DNA of 13,210 nt from an uncultured Pseudoxanthomonas sp. (GCA_946886405.1 CAMPIO010000094.1:1-13210), one strand, 5' to 3'; shown: positions 1-7,009, counted from the stretch's first letter. The notes: generated from the sequence alone by a model not told the origin. Made by a program: numbers and translations.

Positions 1-22
1 CAAAGACGCCGTGCCGCCGGTC

Positions 23-1834
23 CTACTTGATCGGCTCGTCCAGCATCAGCTGGCGGACGAAGCGCACCGGCGGCGCGCCGTACGACAGCACCTGGTCGTG
101 GTAGGCCTTCAGGTTGAACTGCGCGCCCTGCTTGGCTTCCGCGGCCTTGCGCATGTCGAAGTGCTCCTGCACGCCAACGAAGTACGTCGGCAGCTGCGCG
201 GAGGTGAGCTGCGCGCGCGTCCATTTGCCGGCGGCTTCGCGCTCCTGCTGGAAGGTCTGGCGCACCATCAGGTCCATCGCCTGTTCGCGCGTCCAGCCAT
301 CCACCTGCACGCCTTGGTCGAGGATGGCGTTGGCGATCGTGCGCAGGTAGAACTTCATCTGCACCAGGTGGAACAGCGGATCGTTGTCGAGGTAGCCGGC
401 GTCCGACATCATCTTTTCGGTGTAGACCGCCCAGCCTTCGGCGAACATGCCCGAGCGCAGCACGGCGCGCAGCGTCGACGGGAACTTGGCCGAGTGCCAG
501 CCTTCCAGGTAGTGGCCCGGCGTGCCCTCGTGGATGCTCAGCAGATGGATCATCCGGCTGTTGTATTCGCGCAGGAACGAGTCGACCTGCTTCTGGTCCC
601 ACTCGTCCGGAATCGGCGAGACGGCGTAGAACGTCTTCAGGTGCTTGTCGAGCGGGCCGGGCGAGTCGCAGTAAGCCACCGCCACGCCGCGCTGGAACTC
701 CGGCATCTCGATGATCTCCACCGGTGCGTCGGGCAGGGTGACCAGGTCGTGCTTGCGCACGAACTCGGTAGCCTGCGCCAGCGCCGCTTCCGCATCCGGC
801 ACCACCTTGTCGCGCGCGGGGCGTTCGGCATAAGCCAGCTCGAGGGCGGCCTCGATCGCTTTCTGCTGCTCGTCGGCGGTGGGCGTTTCCGGCAGCGCGG
901 GCGCGCCGCGCTTGTCCTTCAGCACGGTGCGGGCGATGCCGTACATCTCTTCGCGCACGCGCTTGAGCTCGCCTTCGGCGCGCTGCTTGATGTCGGCGCG
1001 CGACAGCGAGGAGAGCAGGGCGAACTGCAGCTTCTGGTCGTACAGGGTCTGGCCGATGCGGAAGTCGCCCTTCGCGTTCGGCACCAGCGTCTTGTCCAGC
1101 CAGGCCTGGTGTTCGGCCACGGCCTTCTTCAGGCCGTCGATGGCGGCGTCGGCCTGCGCACGTTCGGCCCCGGACAGGTCCTTGAGGTTTGGCGTGATGA
1201 AGGTGTCGACGATGCTCAGGATGCCCGCGTTCTGCTTGGCGACGGTTTCGGCATGCACCTTCGGTACGCGCGCCGGATCCAGGTTCTCGCGGGCCTGCGC
1301 CAGCAGCGCCGGGATCTTCTGCATGCGTGCGGTGGCCGACTTCAGTCGCTCTGGCAACGGTGCGAACTCGCGTGCCATCAGACCGTAGATCGCGCCGCCG
1401 GCGACGTTGTTGTAGACCTGCGGATCCCACGCCCAGCTCTGCAGCGTTTCGGCGGTCCAGATGTCGTACTGCAGCTGGTTGCGCAGGATGGCGGCGTCGA
1501 CCTGGTTCTCGCGCGACAGCGCGGCGATGTCGGTCGCATCCAGTTCGGCCAGGATCTTCTTGCTGAACTCCAGGTTCTTCTGGCGACCGGCGGCGCTGAG
1601 GTCGTCGAGTTCCCCGTCGTACGTGTGCTCGCCGATCTGCGTGGCGCTGACCGGGGACAGCTGCAGCCAGCCTTCCAGGGCGCGCTTGGAAAGATCGGCG
1701 AAGGCGGCATCCGCCTTCGCGGTATCCGTGACTGTCGCCGATGCGTCGGCGCCGGTGGCGGCGGTGGGAGCTTCGCTCTGCTGGCAGGCGGACAGTGAGG
1801 CCAGCAGGGCGGCGGCGAGCAGGGTCTTGCGCAT
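23..1834 (-). CDS. DUF885 family lipoprotein, putative metallohydrolase/peptidase
   Basis: A 603-residue protein that begins MRKTLLAAALLASLSACQQS: a charged start, a hydrophobic stretch and a lipobox (LSAC), so it is probably a lipoprotein anchored through Cys17. The body matches my memory of the DUF885 family, common and often multicopy in xanthomonads. A motif HEGTPGH sits at residues 435-441 and is followed by FAEGWA with Glu466, an arrangement reminiscent of zinc metallopeptidases of the HExxH...E kind; catalysis is inferred. An open frame continues upstream to 2311, but the lipoprotein signal and an AGGA ribosome site 7-10 bases before 1834 fix this start. The stop is TAG at 23-25. It is divergent from the GFA gene with 114 bases between start codons. 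Substrate unknown. Confidence 0.9.
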   Translation of the reverse strand: MRKTLLAAALLASLSACQQSEAPTAATGADASATVTDTAKADAAFADLSKRALEGWLQLSPVSATQIGEHTYDGELDDLSAAGRQKNLEFSKKILAELDATDIAALSRENQVDAAILRNQLQYDIWTAETLQSWAWDPQVYNNVAGGAIYGLMAREFAPLPERLKSATARMQKIPALLAQARENLDPARVPKVHAETVAKQNAGILSIVDTFITPNLKDLSGAERAQADAAIDGLKKAVAEHQAWLDKTLVPNAKGDFRIGQTLYDQKLQFALLSSLSRADIKQRAEGELKRVREEMYGIARTVLKDKRGAPALPETPTADEQQKAIEAALELAYAERPARDKVVPDAEAALAQATEFVRKHDLVTLPDAPVEIIEMPEFQRGVAVAYCDSPGPLDKHLKTFYAVSPIPDEWDQKQVDSFLREYNSRMIHLLSIHEGTPGHYLEGWHSAKFPSTLRAVLRSGMFAEGWAVYTEKMMSDAGYLDNDPLFHLVQMKFYLRTIANAILDQGVQVDGWTREQAMDLMVRQTFQQEREAAGKWTRAQLTSAQLPTYFVGVQEHFDMRKAAEAKQGAQFNLKAYHDQVLSYGAPPVRFVRQLMLDEPIK

Positions 1835-1921
1835 GGGAGTCCTGTTGCGTTGCAGCGATGAGCGGAAGCGACAGCATAGGCCGAAGGTCATGTCGGTGCC
1901 CGTGCCATTCGATATACGCTT

Positions 1922-1942
1922 GGTTCCCAGCCAACGGGAACC
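1922..1942. promoter_or_regulatory. Inverted repeat in the leader of the GFA gene
   Basis: GGTTCCC (1922-1928) and GGGAACC (1936-1942) form a perfect 7-base inverted repeat with a 7-base loop, ending six bases before the ATG at 1949. The right arm contains the GGGA that is the best ribosome-binding candidate, so a hairpin in the mRNA would mask it. It may equally be a DNA operator in the divergent promoter region. Seen in the sequence; function inferred. Confidence 0.4.
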
Positions 1943-1948
1943 CAGGCC

Positions 1949-2299
1949 ATGAAGCATGAAGGAAGCTGCCACTGCGGGCGCATTGCATTCGAAGTGGAGG
2001 GCGAGATCAACGACGTGATCGACTGCAACTGTTCGCTGTGCCGGCGGCGCGGTGGCCTGTTGTGGTTCGCGCCGCGCGAAGCACTGGTGTTGAAGACGCC
2101 CGAGGGAGACGTGTCGACCTACACGTTCAATAAACACCACATCCAGCACCACTTCTGTGCTGTCTGCGGGATGGCACCGTACGGCGAAGCGGCGCATCCG
2201 AAGACGGGTGCGCAGATGGCCGCCATCAACGTGCGCTGCCTGCCGGGCGTGGACCTGGGTGGGCTCAAGGTGACCCCGTTCGACGGCGCCAGCCTCTGA
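1949..2299 (+). CDS. GFA / CENP-V family zinc-binding protein
   Basis: A 116-residue protein with the cysteine pattern of the GFA (glutathione-dependent formaldehyde-activating enzyme, Mss4-like) family: C7-x-C9 in SCHCG, C26-x-C28-x2-C31 in DCNCSLC, and C70-x2-C73 in FCAVCG. In the family these cysteines bind structural and catalytic zinc. Family members are annotated as S-hydroxymethylglutathione synthase, but most short copies like this one have no proven activity, so I would not assign formaldehyde detoxification. Length is normal for the family. Probably cytoplasmic, as there is no signal peptide. It lies 30 bases before the DUF2785 gene on the same strand and could be cotranscribed with it. 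The leader carries a 7-base inverted repeat just before the start codon. Confidence 0.9.
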   Translation: MKHEGSCHCGRIAFEVEGEINDVIDCNCSLCRRRGGLLWFAPREALVLKTPEGDVSTYTFNKHHIQHHFCAVCGMAPYGEAAHPKTGAQMAAINVRCLPGVDLGGLKVTPFDGASL

Positions 2300-2329
2300 C
2301 TTTATCGCCACAGACTTGGGGAGCTGACG

Positions 2330-3214
2330 ATGCGCATTTCGACACTGCTGGTGCTGGCGGGTTTATTGCTGTCCTCACCCGCGTACGCGTCGTGCCCGCC
2401 CGACGGCACGGATGCGGCATCGTTGCGGTTGTTGCCTGCGCAGCGTTTCGTCGTGCCGGACGACGTGCGTGCGGCGTTGGTCGAAGGGCTGCCGTCGTGC
2501 TTGTCCGATCCTGACCCGACGCTCCGCGATGGCGTTGCCTATGAGGGCCTCAGCGCGTGGCTTCGTGCGGGCCTGTTGGACGAGGCCCAACGCCGCGGGC
2601 TGCGCGATCGCCTGTACGCGATGCTGGGCGATGAGGCGTCGGATGGGGTGGGTCCGCCATTCGCCGCCCTCGTCCTGTCGGAAGTCGCGCGCACCGACCG
2701 CATCGCGCCGTGGATGTCGGCGGACGAACGCGACGCGATGGTGCGGCGCGCGGCCGACTATCTGTCGTCGGTACGCGATTACCGCGGGTTCGACGCAAAA
2801 GAGGGGTGGCGCCATGGCGTTGCCCATGGCGCGGACTGGGCGCTCCAGCTGGTACTCAATGAACGTGTGGACCGTGCGCAGGTGGAGACATTGCTGCAGG
2901 CGGTGGCGGCCCAGGTGATGCCCGAGAATGCGCACGCGTATGTCTTCGGCGAGCCGGGGCGACTGGCGCGGCCCCTGTTGTACGCCGCGAAGCGCGGGTT
3001 GCTCGACGAAGCGGCCTGGACACGTTGGTTCGACGCGTTGCCGCCCAGGTTGGGCGACGCTAAACAAGCCTATGCGGATACGGCCTGGCTCGCACGTCGC
3101 CACGATCTGATGGCCTTCCTGATGAGTGTCCATCTGGAAGCCGATCAATCCGAAGACCCCAACATCCGCGCGCTGAAACCGATCGTGGTGCAGACGCTGA
3201 AAGCCGTGCCCTGA
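2330..3214 (+). CDS. Exported DUF2785 domain protein
   Basis: A 294-residue protein with a clear signal peptide (MRISTLLVLAGLLLSSPAYA, likely cut after Ala20). The mature part is helical and matches DUF2785 as I remember it: a segment LRDGVAYEGLSAWL near residues 65-78 and the signature RGFDAKEGWRHGVAHGADW at 152-170. Two cysteines lie at 22 and 57. GGGGAG about ten bases before ATG supports this start. The family has no known function; many relatives in Firmicutes are cytoplasmic, so export here is a notable variant. The gene follows the GFA gene by 30 bases and converges on the LysR gene with only 12 bases between stops; a hairpin spans its stop codon. Function not assignable. Confidence 0.82.
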   Translation: MRISTLLVLAGLLLSSPAYASCPPDGTDAASLRLLPAQRFVVPDDVRAALVEGLPSCLSDPDPTLRDGVAYEGLSAWLRAGLLDEAQRRGLRDRLYAMLGDEASDGVGPPFAALVLSEVARTDRIAPWMSADERDAMVRRAADYLSSVRDYRGFDAKEGWRHGVAHGADWALQLVLNERVDRAQVETLLQAVAAQVMPENAHAYVFGEPGRLARPLLYAAKRGLLDEAAWTRWFDALPPRLGDAKQAYADTAWLARRHDLMAFLMSVHLEADQSEDPNIRALKPIVVQTLKAVP

Positions 3215-3225
3215 GCCTTTCAGCG
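3195..3225. terminator. Hairpin at the DUF2785/LysR convergent junction
   Basis: CGCTGAAAG (3195-3203) and CTTTCAGCG (3217-3225) are perfect 9-base complements with a 13-base loop. The structure starts inside the last codons of the DUF2785 gene, includes its TGA (3212-3214) and ends two bases before the LysR stop. No T-tract follows on either strand, so it is not a textbook intrinsic terminator, but it could act on both converging transcripts. Confidence 0.45.
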
Positions 3226-3226
3226 A

Positions 3227-4165
3227 CTATCGATGCGCGCCGCGCCCCAGGAAGTCGTCCGGCATCGGCGGTAGCGGCGTGCGCTCGTCGCGCGCCTCTT
3301 CCTTCAGCCAGTCGATGAAGGCCTGCGCGGCGGCACTCGGCGGTTTGTGCGCCGGATGCACAGCGTAATAGGCAAAGCGTGCCTTCAGTGCAGGCCCGGG
3401 AAGCCGCACGAGTTCGTACCGCTGCAGATACGGTTGGGCGACATGCCGGCGTGCCAGCGCCGCACCCACACCGTACACGGCGGCGCGCATCGCATCGGTG
3501 CTGTCGTTGAAGCTGTGCATCGGTGGCAGGCGCAGGCCGCGCACGCCGGCGGCGCGGAACCAGTCGCGCCAGCCTTGCAGCGCGAGGTCCGTCACCAGCG
3601 GCAATTGCGCGATCTGGCGCGGCTCCTGGACCGCTTCGATGCCGGGCAGGGCGGGTGACGCTACCGGAAACAATTCGTCGTCCATCAGGTAGTGCGACGT
3701 CAGGCCCGCCCAGTGTCCGGGCCCGTGACGGATGCCGAGTTCCGGCCCTTCGTTGTCGAACCGGGTCAACGCGATACCCGTGTCGACGTGGAGGCGGATA
3801 TGCGGATGGCGCGCGCAGAAACGCGGGAGGCGCGGCAGCAGCCAGCAGTAGGCCAGCGAATGCAGCGTGGTGATGCGCAGCGCGGTGGTCTTGCCGGCCA
3901 GTTGCAGGTGCGAGGCGACCGCATCGATGTCGCCGAGCGCGGCGTTGGCGGCATCCGCCAGCTGGCGACCCTCCGTCGTGAGCTTCACGCCGCGTGCATG
4001 CCGCTGGAACAGCACCACGCCCAGTAACGTCTCCAGCTTGCGCACGTGGTGGCTGACGGCGCTGGCGGTGAGGTGCAGTTCGTCGGCGGCGTGGGCGAAG
4101 TTCTGGTGGCGCGCGGCGGCGGCGAACACACCGAGGGCGGGCAGCAAGGCGGGGCGCAGGCTCAT
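3227..4165 (-). CDS. LysR-family transcriptional regulator (GcvA-like)
   Basis: A 312-residue protein of normal LysR length. The N-terminal winged helix-turn-helix spans about residues 8-66, with the typical run FAHAADELHLTASAVSHHVR followed by LETLLGVVLFQRHARGVKLT. The rest is a periplasmic-binding-protein-like effector domain; features such as LALQGWRDWF and the ending AQAFIDWLKEEA suggest the GcvA-like branch. The start at 4165 has TGGAG seven bases upstream in the mRNA. An open frame extends further to 4630 but lies over the divergent exporter gene. It is transcribed away from the EamA exporter, 106 bases apart, the usual arrangement for a LysR protein controlling its neighbour. The inverted repeat at 4180-4199 is a candidate binding site. 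Effector unknown. Confidence 0.93.
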   Translation of the reverse strand: MSLRPALLPALGVFAAAARHQNFAHAADELHLTASAVSHHVRKLETLLGVVLFQRHARGVKLTTEGRQLADAANAALGDIDAVASHLQLAGKTTALRITTLHSLAYCWLLPRLPRFCARHPHIRLHVDTGIALTRFDNEGPELGIRHGPGHWAGLTSHYLMDDELFPVASPALPGIEAVQEPRQIAQLPLVTDLALQGWRDWFRAAGVRGLRLPPMHSFNDSTDAMRAAVYGVGAALARRHVAQPYLQRYELVRLPGPALKARFAYYAVHPAHKPPSAAAQAFIDWLKEEARDERTPLPPMPDDFLGRGAHR

Positions 4166-4177
4166 GGCTACTCCAGT

Positions 4178-4199
4178 CACAAGCCAGATTTGTGGCTTG
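4178..4199. promoter_or_regulatory. Candidate operator between LysR gene and EamA gene
   Basis: CAAGCCA (4180-4186), six bases, then TGGCTTG (4193-4199) form a perfect 7-base inverted repeat. An overlapping one, CACAA-N7-TTGTG, spans 4178-4194. It lies 14 bases before the LysR start codon, in the divergent promoter space, where a LysR protein would bind to repress itself and control the exporter. It is not an obvious T-N11-A box, so assignment to this regulator is inference. A second weaker repeat, TGGGAA-N9-TTCCCA, lies at 4219-4239 in front of the exporter. Confidence 0.5.
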
Positions 4200-4271
4200 G
4201 CCGTATCGTACGCGCTTGTGGGAACGTCGGGTTTTCCCAGAATGGCGACAGACACGAACAAGGGTGCGCCG

Positions 4272-5168
4272 ATGGCACAGGCAACGACAACCGTGGACCC
4301 CAGCCCGCAGGCGGCCGGTCGCGACTGGCGCACGCCGCTGGAGCTGCTTGCGCTGGGAGCGATCTGGGGCAGCTCGTTCCTGTTCATGCGCATTGCGGCG
4401 AATCCGTTCGGGCCGTTCGCATTGGTGGAGGTGCGGCTGGCGCTGGGTGCGCTGGTGCTGCTGCCGTTCCTGTGGCGCGAGCGTGCGCATTTCCGTGCCG
4501 GCATGTGGCCGCGACTGGCGATGATCGGCGCGATCAATTCGGCCATCCCGTTCCTGCTGTTCGCGTGGGCGGCGCAACGTTCGCCCGCAGCGATCGGTGC
4601 GATCTGCAATGCGATGACCGTGCTGTTCACGGCGCTGGTGGGTTTCCTGTTCTTCGGTCAGAGGATCGGCACGCGCCGTTCGCTTGCATTGCTGGTCGGC
4701 TTCGTCGGCGTGGTCGTGCTGGCCACCAGCAAGGCCGGGGGCTTGAGCGTGGGCGGTGCGGTCGTGGCCGGCTCCACCGCGGCGCTGCTGTATGGCGTCG
4801 GCGTCAACCTCGTGCGCAAGCACCTGGCCGGCATTCCGCCGGCCGCGGCGGCGGCGGCGACGCTGGGCTGCGCGGCGCTGCTGGTGCTGCCGTTCGCGGC
4901 GACACACTGGCCGACGGGCGAGATTCCCACCAGCGCGTGGGGCGCGGCCATCGCCATCGGTGTGGTCTGCACCGGCTATGCCTTCCTGCTGTATTACCGG
5001 CTGATCCAGCGCATCGGCCCTGCACGCGCGTCGACGGTGACCTATCTGGTGCCGCTGTTCGGTGCGGGCTTCGCGTGGGCGTTCCTCGGCGAACCGGTCA
5101 CGCTGGCGATGCTCGCCGCCGGTGCGCTGATCCTGGGCAGCGTGGCGGCCAGCCAGCGCGCCGCCTGA
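4272..5168 (+). CDS. DMT superfamily (EamA) transporter
   Basis: A 298-residue inner-membrane protein that reads as ten hydrophobic helices in two EamA halves, the normal size for the drug/metabolite transporter superfamily. The first helix carries LLALGAIWGSSFLFMRIA, typical of EamA proteins, and the second half holds GYAFLLYYRLIQRIGPARAS and VPLFGAGFAWAFLGE, the conserved end of the family. An upstream in-frame ATG at 4242 would add ten residues but has no ribosome site; AGGG seven bases before 4272 favours this start. Substrate cannot be read from the sequence; relatives export amino acids or other metabolites. It is divergent from a LysR gene, which probably controls it, and converges on the cupin-DUF2867 gene with both stops inside one palindrome. 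Confidence 0.92.
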   Translation: MAQATTTVDPSPQAAGRDWRTPLELLALGAIWGSSFLFMRIAANPFGPFALVEVRLALGALVLLPFLWRERAHFRAGMWPRLAMIGAINSAIPFLLFAWAAQRSPAAIGAICNAMTVLFTALVGFLFFGQRIGTRRSLALLVGFVGVVVLATSKAGGLSVGGAVVAGSTAALLYGVGVNLVRKHLAGIPPAAAAAATLGCAALLVLPFAATHWPTGEIPTSAWGAAIAIGVVCTGYAFLLYYRLIQRIGPARASTVTYLVPLFGAGFAWAFLGEPVTLAMLAAGALILGSVAASQRAA

Positions 5169-5181
5169 CAGGTGTCAGGCG
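5162..5181. terminator. Palindrome holding both stop codons of converging genes
   Basis: CGCCTGACA (5162-5170) and TGTCAGGCG (5173-5181) are perfect 9-base complements around a 2-base centre. The exporter stop TGA (5166-5168) lies in the left arm and the stop of the opposite gene (5175-5177 on the complement) in the right arm, so the two genes end as mirror images. A hairpin would form in both mRNAs at the 3' end. No T-tract follows, so termination is inferred. Confidence 0.55.
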
Positions 5182-6572
5182 AACAAACCCTGCGCCAGCG
5201 TCAGCGGCGCATGCCGCTGCACTGCGCCTTCCACGGCCATGCGCAGCATCGTCGGCGCGATGTAGGCGTGATGCACGCCATTGATGGCGGCCATGTAGGC
5301 GCGTCCGAACATGTTGGCGCAGTGCACGCGCGTGCCCATGGTGATCTCCACGCCGGCGTCGGTGATCTGCACGCCTACGCAGGAGCGGAACGCCAGATGG
5401 CGATCGTCCGCGCCGAGGATCACCTGCGCGCGCTGCCCGCTGGCATCGATCCGCTGCGCCAGCACGGGATAACGACCAGCGAATAGCGGCCCATCGCCCG
5501 TCGACAGCAGCGACGACACCGGGCAACCGAGCGGCGAGGTACGCAGCCGCAACGGCCGCACCAACACATTCCGCAACCGCATCAGCTGGGTCACGCCCGC
5601 GGGGCGGTATTGCAGGAAGCCTTCCAGCACATCCGCCATCAGGGCCGACGCGGTCGCGTTCGTCGCGCCTTGCAGGCGCAGGCTGAAGGTGTCCTCGTAA
5701 TGGAAGTCGGGCAATTGTTCCAACAACAGTGACCCGATGGGCGGAGACGGCAGCGCCTTCACCGGCGATGCATGGCCCTCGATGAAGCCGGTCTCGCCAC
5801 ACCAGCCCGTCAACCACGTGCGGACGCGACCGGCACACGCGCGCAGCCCGGCGCACAGGCGCTGCTGCCAGCTGCCAGGCGGCGCATGCAACGTCAGCCG
5901 TACGGTCGGGATGCGCTCTACATGCGCGGGATGCATCGCGAGCCATGCCTGCACGGGATCAGGCAGCGTTTCAGTCAACGTGGCGATGTTCGCCTCGCCG
6001 GCGAGCACTTCGTCCAGCAGCGCGCCCTGCGGCAGCCCGCCAAGTTCGTCCGTGTGGCACGACAGCGCGAACAGCACCGGATGCGAACTGCCTGCCTGCA
6101 GCGGCGCGAACTGGTGCCAGGTGCCGCCGCCGAAGCGCACGCTGAAAAGCGCGTCCGCCGGCAGGTCGACATGGTGCAGGGCGGCGGCGAAGTGAGCGGG
6201 ATCGCGCGCGAGCTGTTCGTCGGATGCGGTGGAGAAACGCAGGCGTGCGCCACCGCTGCCCGTCACCGCGGTGAACGTGCGATGCCCTGCGTGGCGATGG
6301 AAAGGATGGCCTGCGACGCCGACGGTGAAGGTATATAGCGCGCTGCGCTCGCCCGCATCGAAATCGGGTGCAGCGATGCGTACCGACGGTTCGTCGAGCG
6401 CGTCCACGAAACCCGGATGCGCGCGCTGCAGGGCGCCTGTGTCCGCATGCAGGCGATCGCCCGCGCCGGGACCCAACTGCGCCAGCAACACCACCTCCAC
6501 CGGCAGCCCGCCCGAGTAGGAGCGGATGCGGGCGGTGGGGAACCCCGGGACGACATCGGCACGGCGTTGCAT
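5175..6572 (-). CDS. Two-part protein: cupin-like N-terminal half and DUF2867 C-terminal half
   Basis: A 465-residue protein. Residues 80-175 look like a metal cupin: HPFHRHAGHR at 89-98, a beta-rich stretch, then GTWHQFAP at 150-157. This is a motif-level call. Residues 292-465 resemble DUF2867, with LMRLRNVLVRPLRL at 330-343, ILGADDRHLAFRSC at 385-398 and GRAYMAAINGVHHAYIAPTMLRMAVE at 424-449, which I describe rather than quote in full. A linker with three cysteines (240, 246, 258) and basic residues joins them. No signal peptide or clear membrane helix. AGGAG seven bases before the ATG supports the start. It lies 18 bases behind the ArsR gene, so the two form an operon. Reaction unknown; the cupin half could bind Fe or Mn, the DUF2867 half is uncharacterised as far as I know. 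Confidence 0.8.
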   Translation of the reverse strand: MQRRADVVPGFPTARIRSYSGGLPVEVVLLAQLGPGAGDRLHADTGALQRAHPGFVDALDEPSVRIAAPDFDAGERSALYTFTVGVAGHPFHRHAGHRTFTAVTGSGGARLRFSTASDEQLARDPAHFAAALHHVDLPADALFSVRFGGGTWHQFAPLQAGSSHPVLFALSCHTDELGGLPQGALLDEVLAGEANIATLTETLPDPVQAWLAMHPAHVERIPTVRLTLHAPPGSWQQRLCAGLRACAGRVRTWLTGWCGETGFIEGHASPVKALPSPPIGSLLLEQLPDFHYEDTFSLRLQGATNATASALMADVLEGFLQYRPAGVTQLMRLRNVLVRPLRLRTSPLGCPVSSLLSTGDGPLFAGRYPVLAQRIDASGQRAQVILGADDRHLAFRSCVGVQITDAGVEITMGTRVHCANMFGRAYMAAINGVHHAYIAPTMLRMAVEGAVQRHAPLTLAQGLFA

Positions 6573-6590
6573 GGGAGGACTCCTGGAAAG

Positions 6591-6920
6591 TCAGCGGGGC
6601 TTGGGTGTCGCGGTCTTGCGCGCGCGCGCCTTGGCTTCGCGCTTCAGCGGGCCGGCGGTGGGGCAGACCTCGAACGCGAAACCGGTCAGCGTGTTGACCA
6701 GGTTGTCGGGCGCCAGTCGGTAGAAAACGAACTGGCTGCGCTTGTCGCTGCCGACCAGCCCGGCGGCTTCCAGCACGGACAGGTGCCGCGAGATGGCGGG
6801 CGCGCTCATGTCGAAGCGCGCGGCGATCTCGCCGGCGGTGAGTTCCTGCGCGGAGAGGTAGGCGAGAATTTCGCGACGTGGGCGGGAGGCCAGGGCGTCG
6901 AAGATGCGGTCGACCGTCAT
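6591..6920 (-). CDS. ArsR/SdpR-type winged-helix repressor
   Basis: A 109-residue DNA-binding protein. MTVDRIFDALASRPRREILAYL opens the fold (described, residues 1-22), the recognition helix is SAPAISRHLSVLEAAGLV at about residues 39-56, and the wing is SDKRSQFVFYRL at 58-69. This is the SdpR-like branch of ArsR regulators. The metal-binding ELCVCDL motif of ArsR/SmtB is absent, and a single cysteine (about residue 86) is present, so it is unlikely to be a classical metal sensor. The tail is highly basic (KREAKARARKTATPKPR). It is the first gene of an operon with the cupin-DUF2867 gene. There is no Shine-Dalgarno sequence; a -10-like TATCTA lies 8-13 bases before the ATG, so the mRNA may be leaderless. 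It probably represses its own operon through the AT-rich palindrome upstream. Confidence 0.92.
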   Translation of the reverse strand: MTVDRIFDALASRPRREILAYLSAQELTAGEIAARFDMSAPAISRHLSVLEAAGLVGSDKRSQFVFYRLAPDNLVNTLTGFAFEVCPTAGPLKREAKARARKTATPKPR

Positions 6921-6923
6921 GAG

Positions 6924-6953
6924 TATTTAGATAATTAACGTATTTGCTAAATA
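6924..6953 (-). promoter_or_regulatory. AT-rich palindromic operator/promoter of the ArsR operon
   Basis: TATTTAG (6924-6930) and CTAAATA (6947-6953) are perfect inverted repeats separated by 16 AT-rich bases, in otherwise very GC-rich DNA. Imperfect AT-rich palindromes covering the promoter are typical operators of ArsR-family repressors. On the minus strand a TATCTA (6933-6928) sits at -13 to -8 from the ATG. A TTGGAT lies 20 bases further upstream, a longer spacing than usual. Confidence 0.6.
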
Positions 6954-6986
6954 TCCAAGTGCAGCGCGCCACTGTCAAGCGCCGCC

Positions 6987-6999
6987 CGTCGGGGCGACG
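6987..6999. other. Small hairpin after the cyclophilin gene
   Basis: CGTCG-GGG-CGACG is a perfect 5-base stem with a 3-base loop, 11 bases beyond the stop of the cyclophilin gene (minus strand). No T-tract follows. It could be a weak 3' end structure or chance in GC-rich sequence. Confidence 0.2.
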
Positions 7000-7009
7000 C
7001 CTGCGGGGC

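Noticed and set aside
11..1798. A 595-codon open frame on the plus strand
   Set aside because: It is the antisense shadow of the DUF885 gene; its low-complexity Arg/His/Val-rich translation has no recognisable domain, while the minus strand gives a lipoprotein signal and family motifs.
1835..2311. N-terminal extension of the DUF885 frame to 2311
   Set aside because: It overlaps the GFA gene on the opposite strand and precedes a perfect lipoprotein signal peptide with its own ribosome site at 1834.
4242..4271. Upstream ATG of the exporter at 4242
   Set aside because: No ribosome site in front of it, whereas AGGG is seven bases before 4272; the ten extra residues add no membrane helix.
3060..4907. 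A 615-codon minus-strand open frame
   Set aside because: Runs across the LysR and exporter genes in a different frame with Arg-rich, repeat-like translation; a GC-rich shadow.
4046..5284. A 412-codon plus-strand open frame overlapping the exporter
   Set aside because: Glycine/arginine-rich shadow in the wrong frame; the EamA helices are in the other frame.
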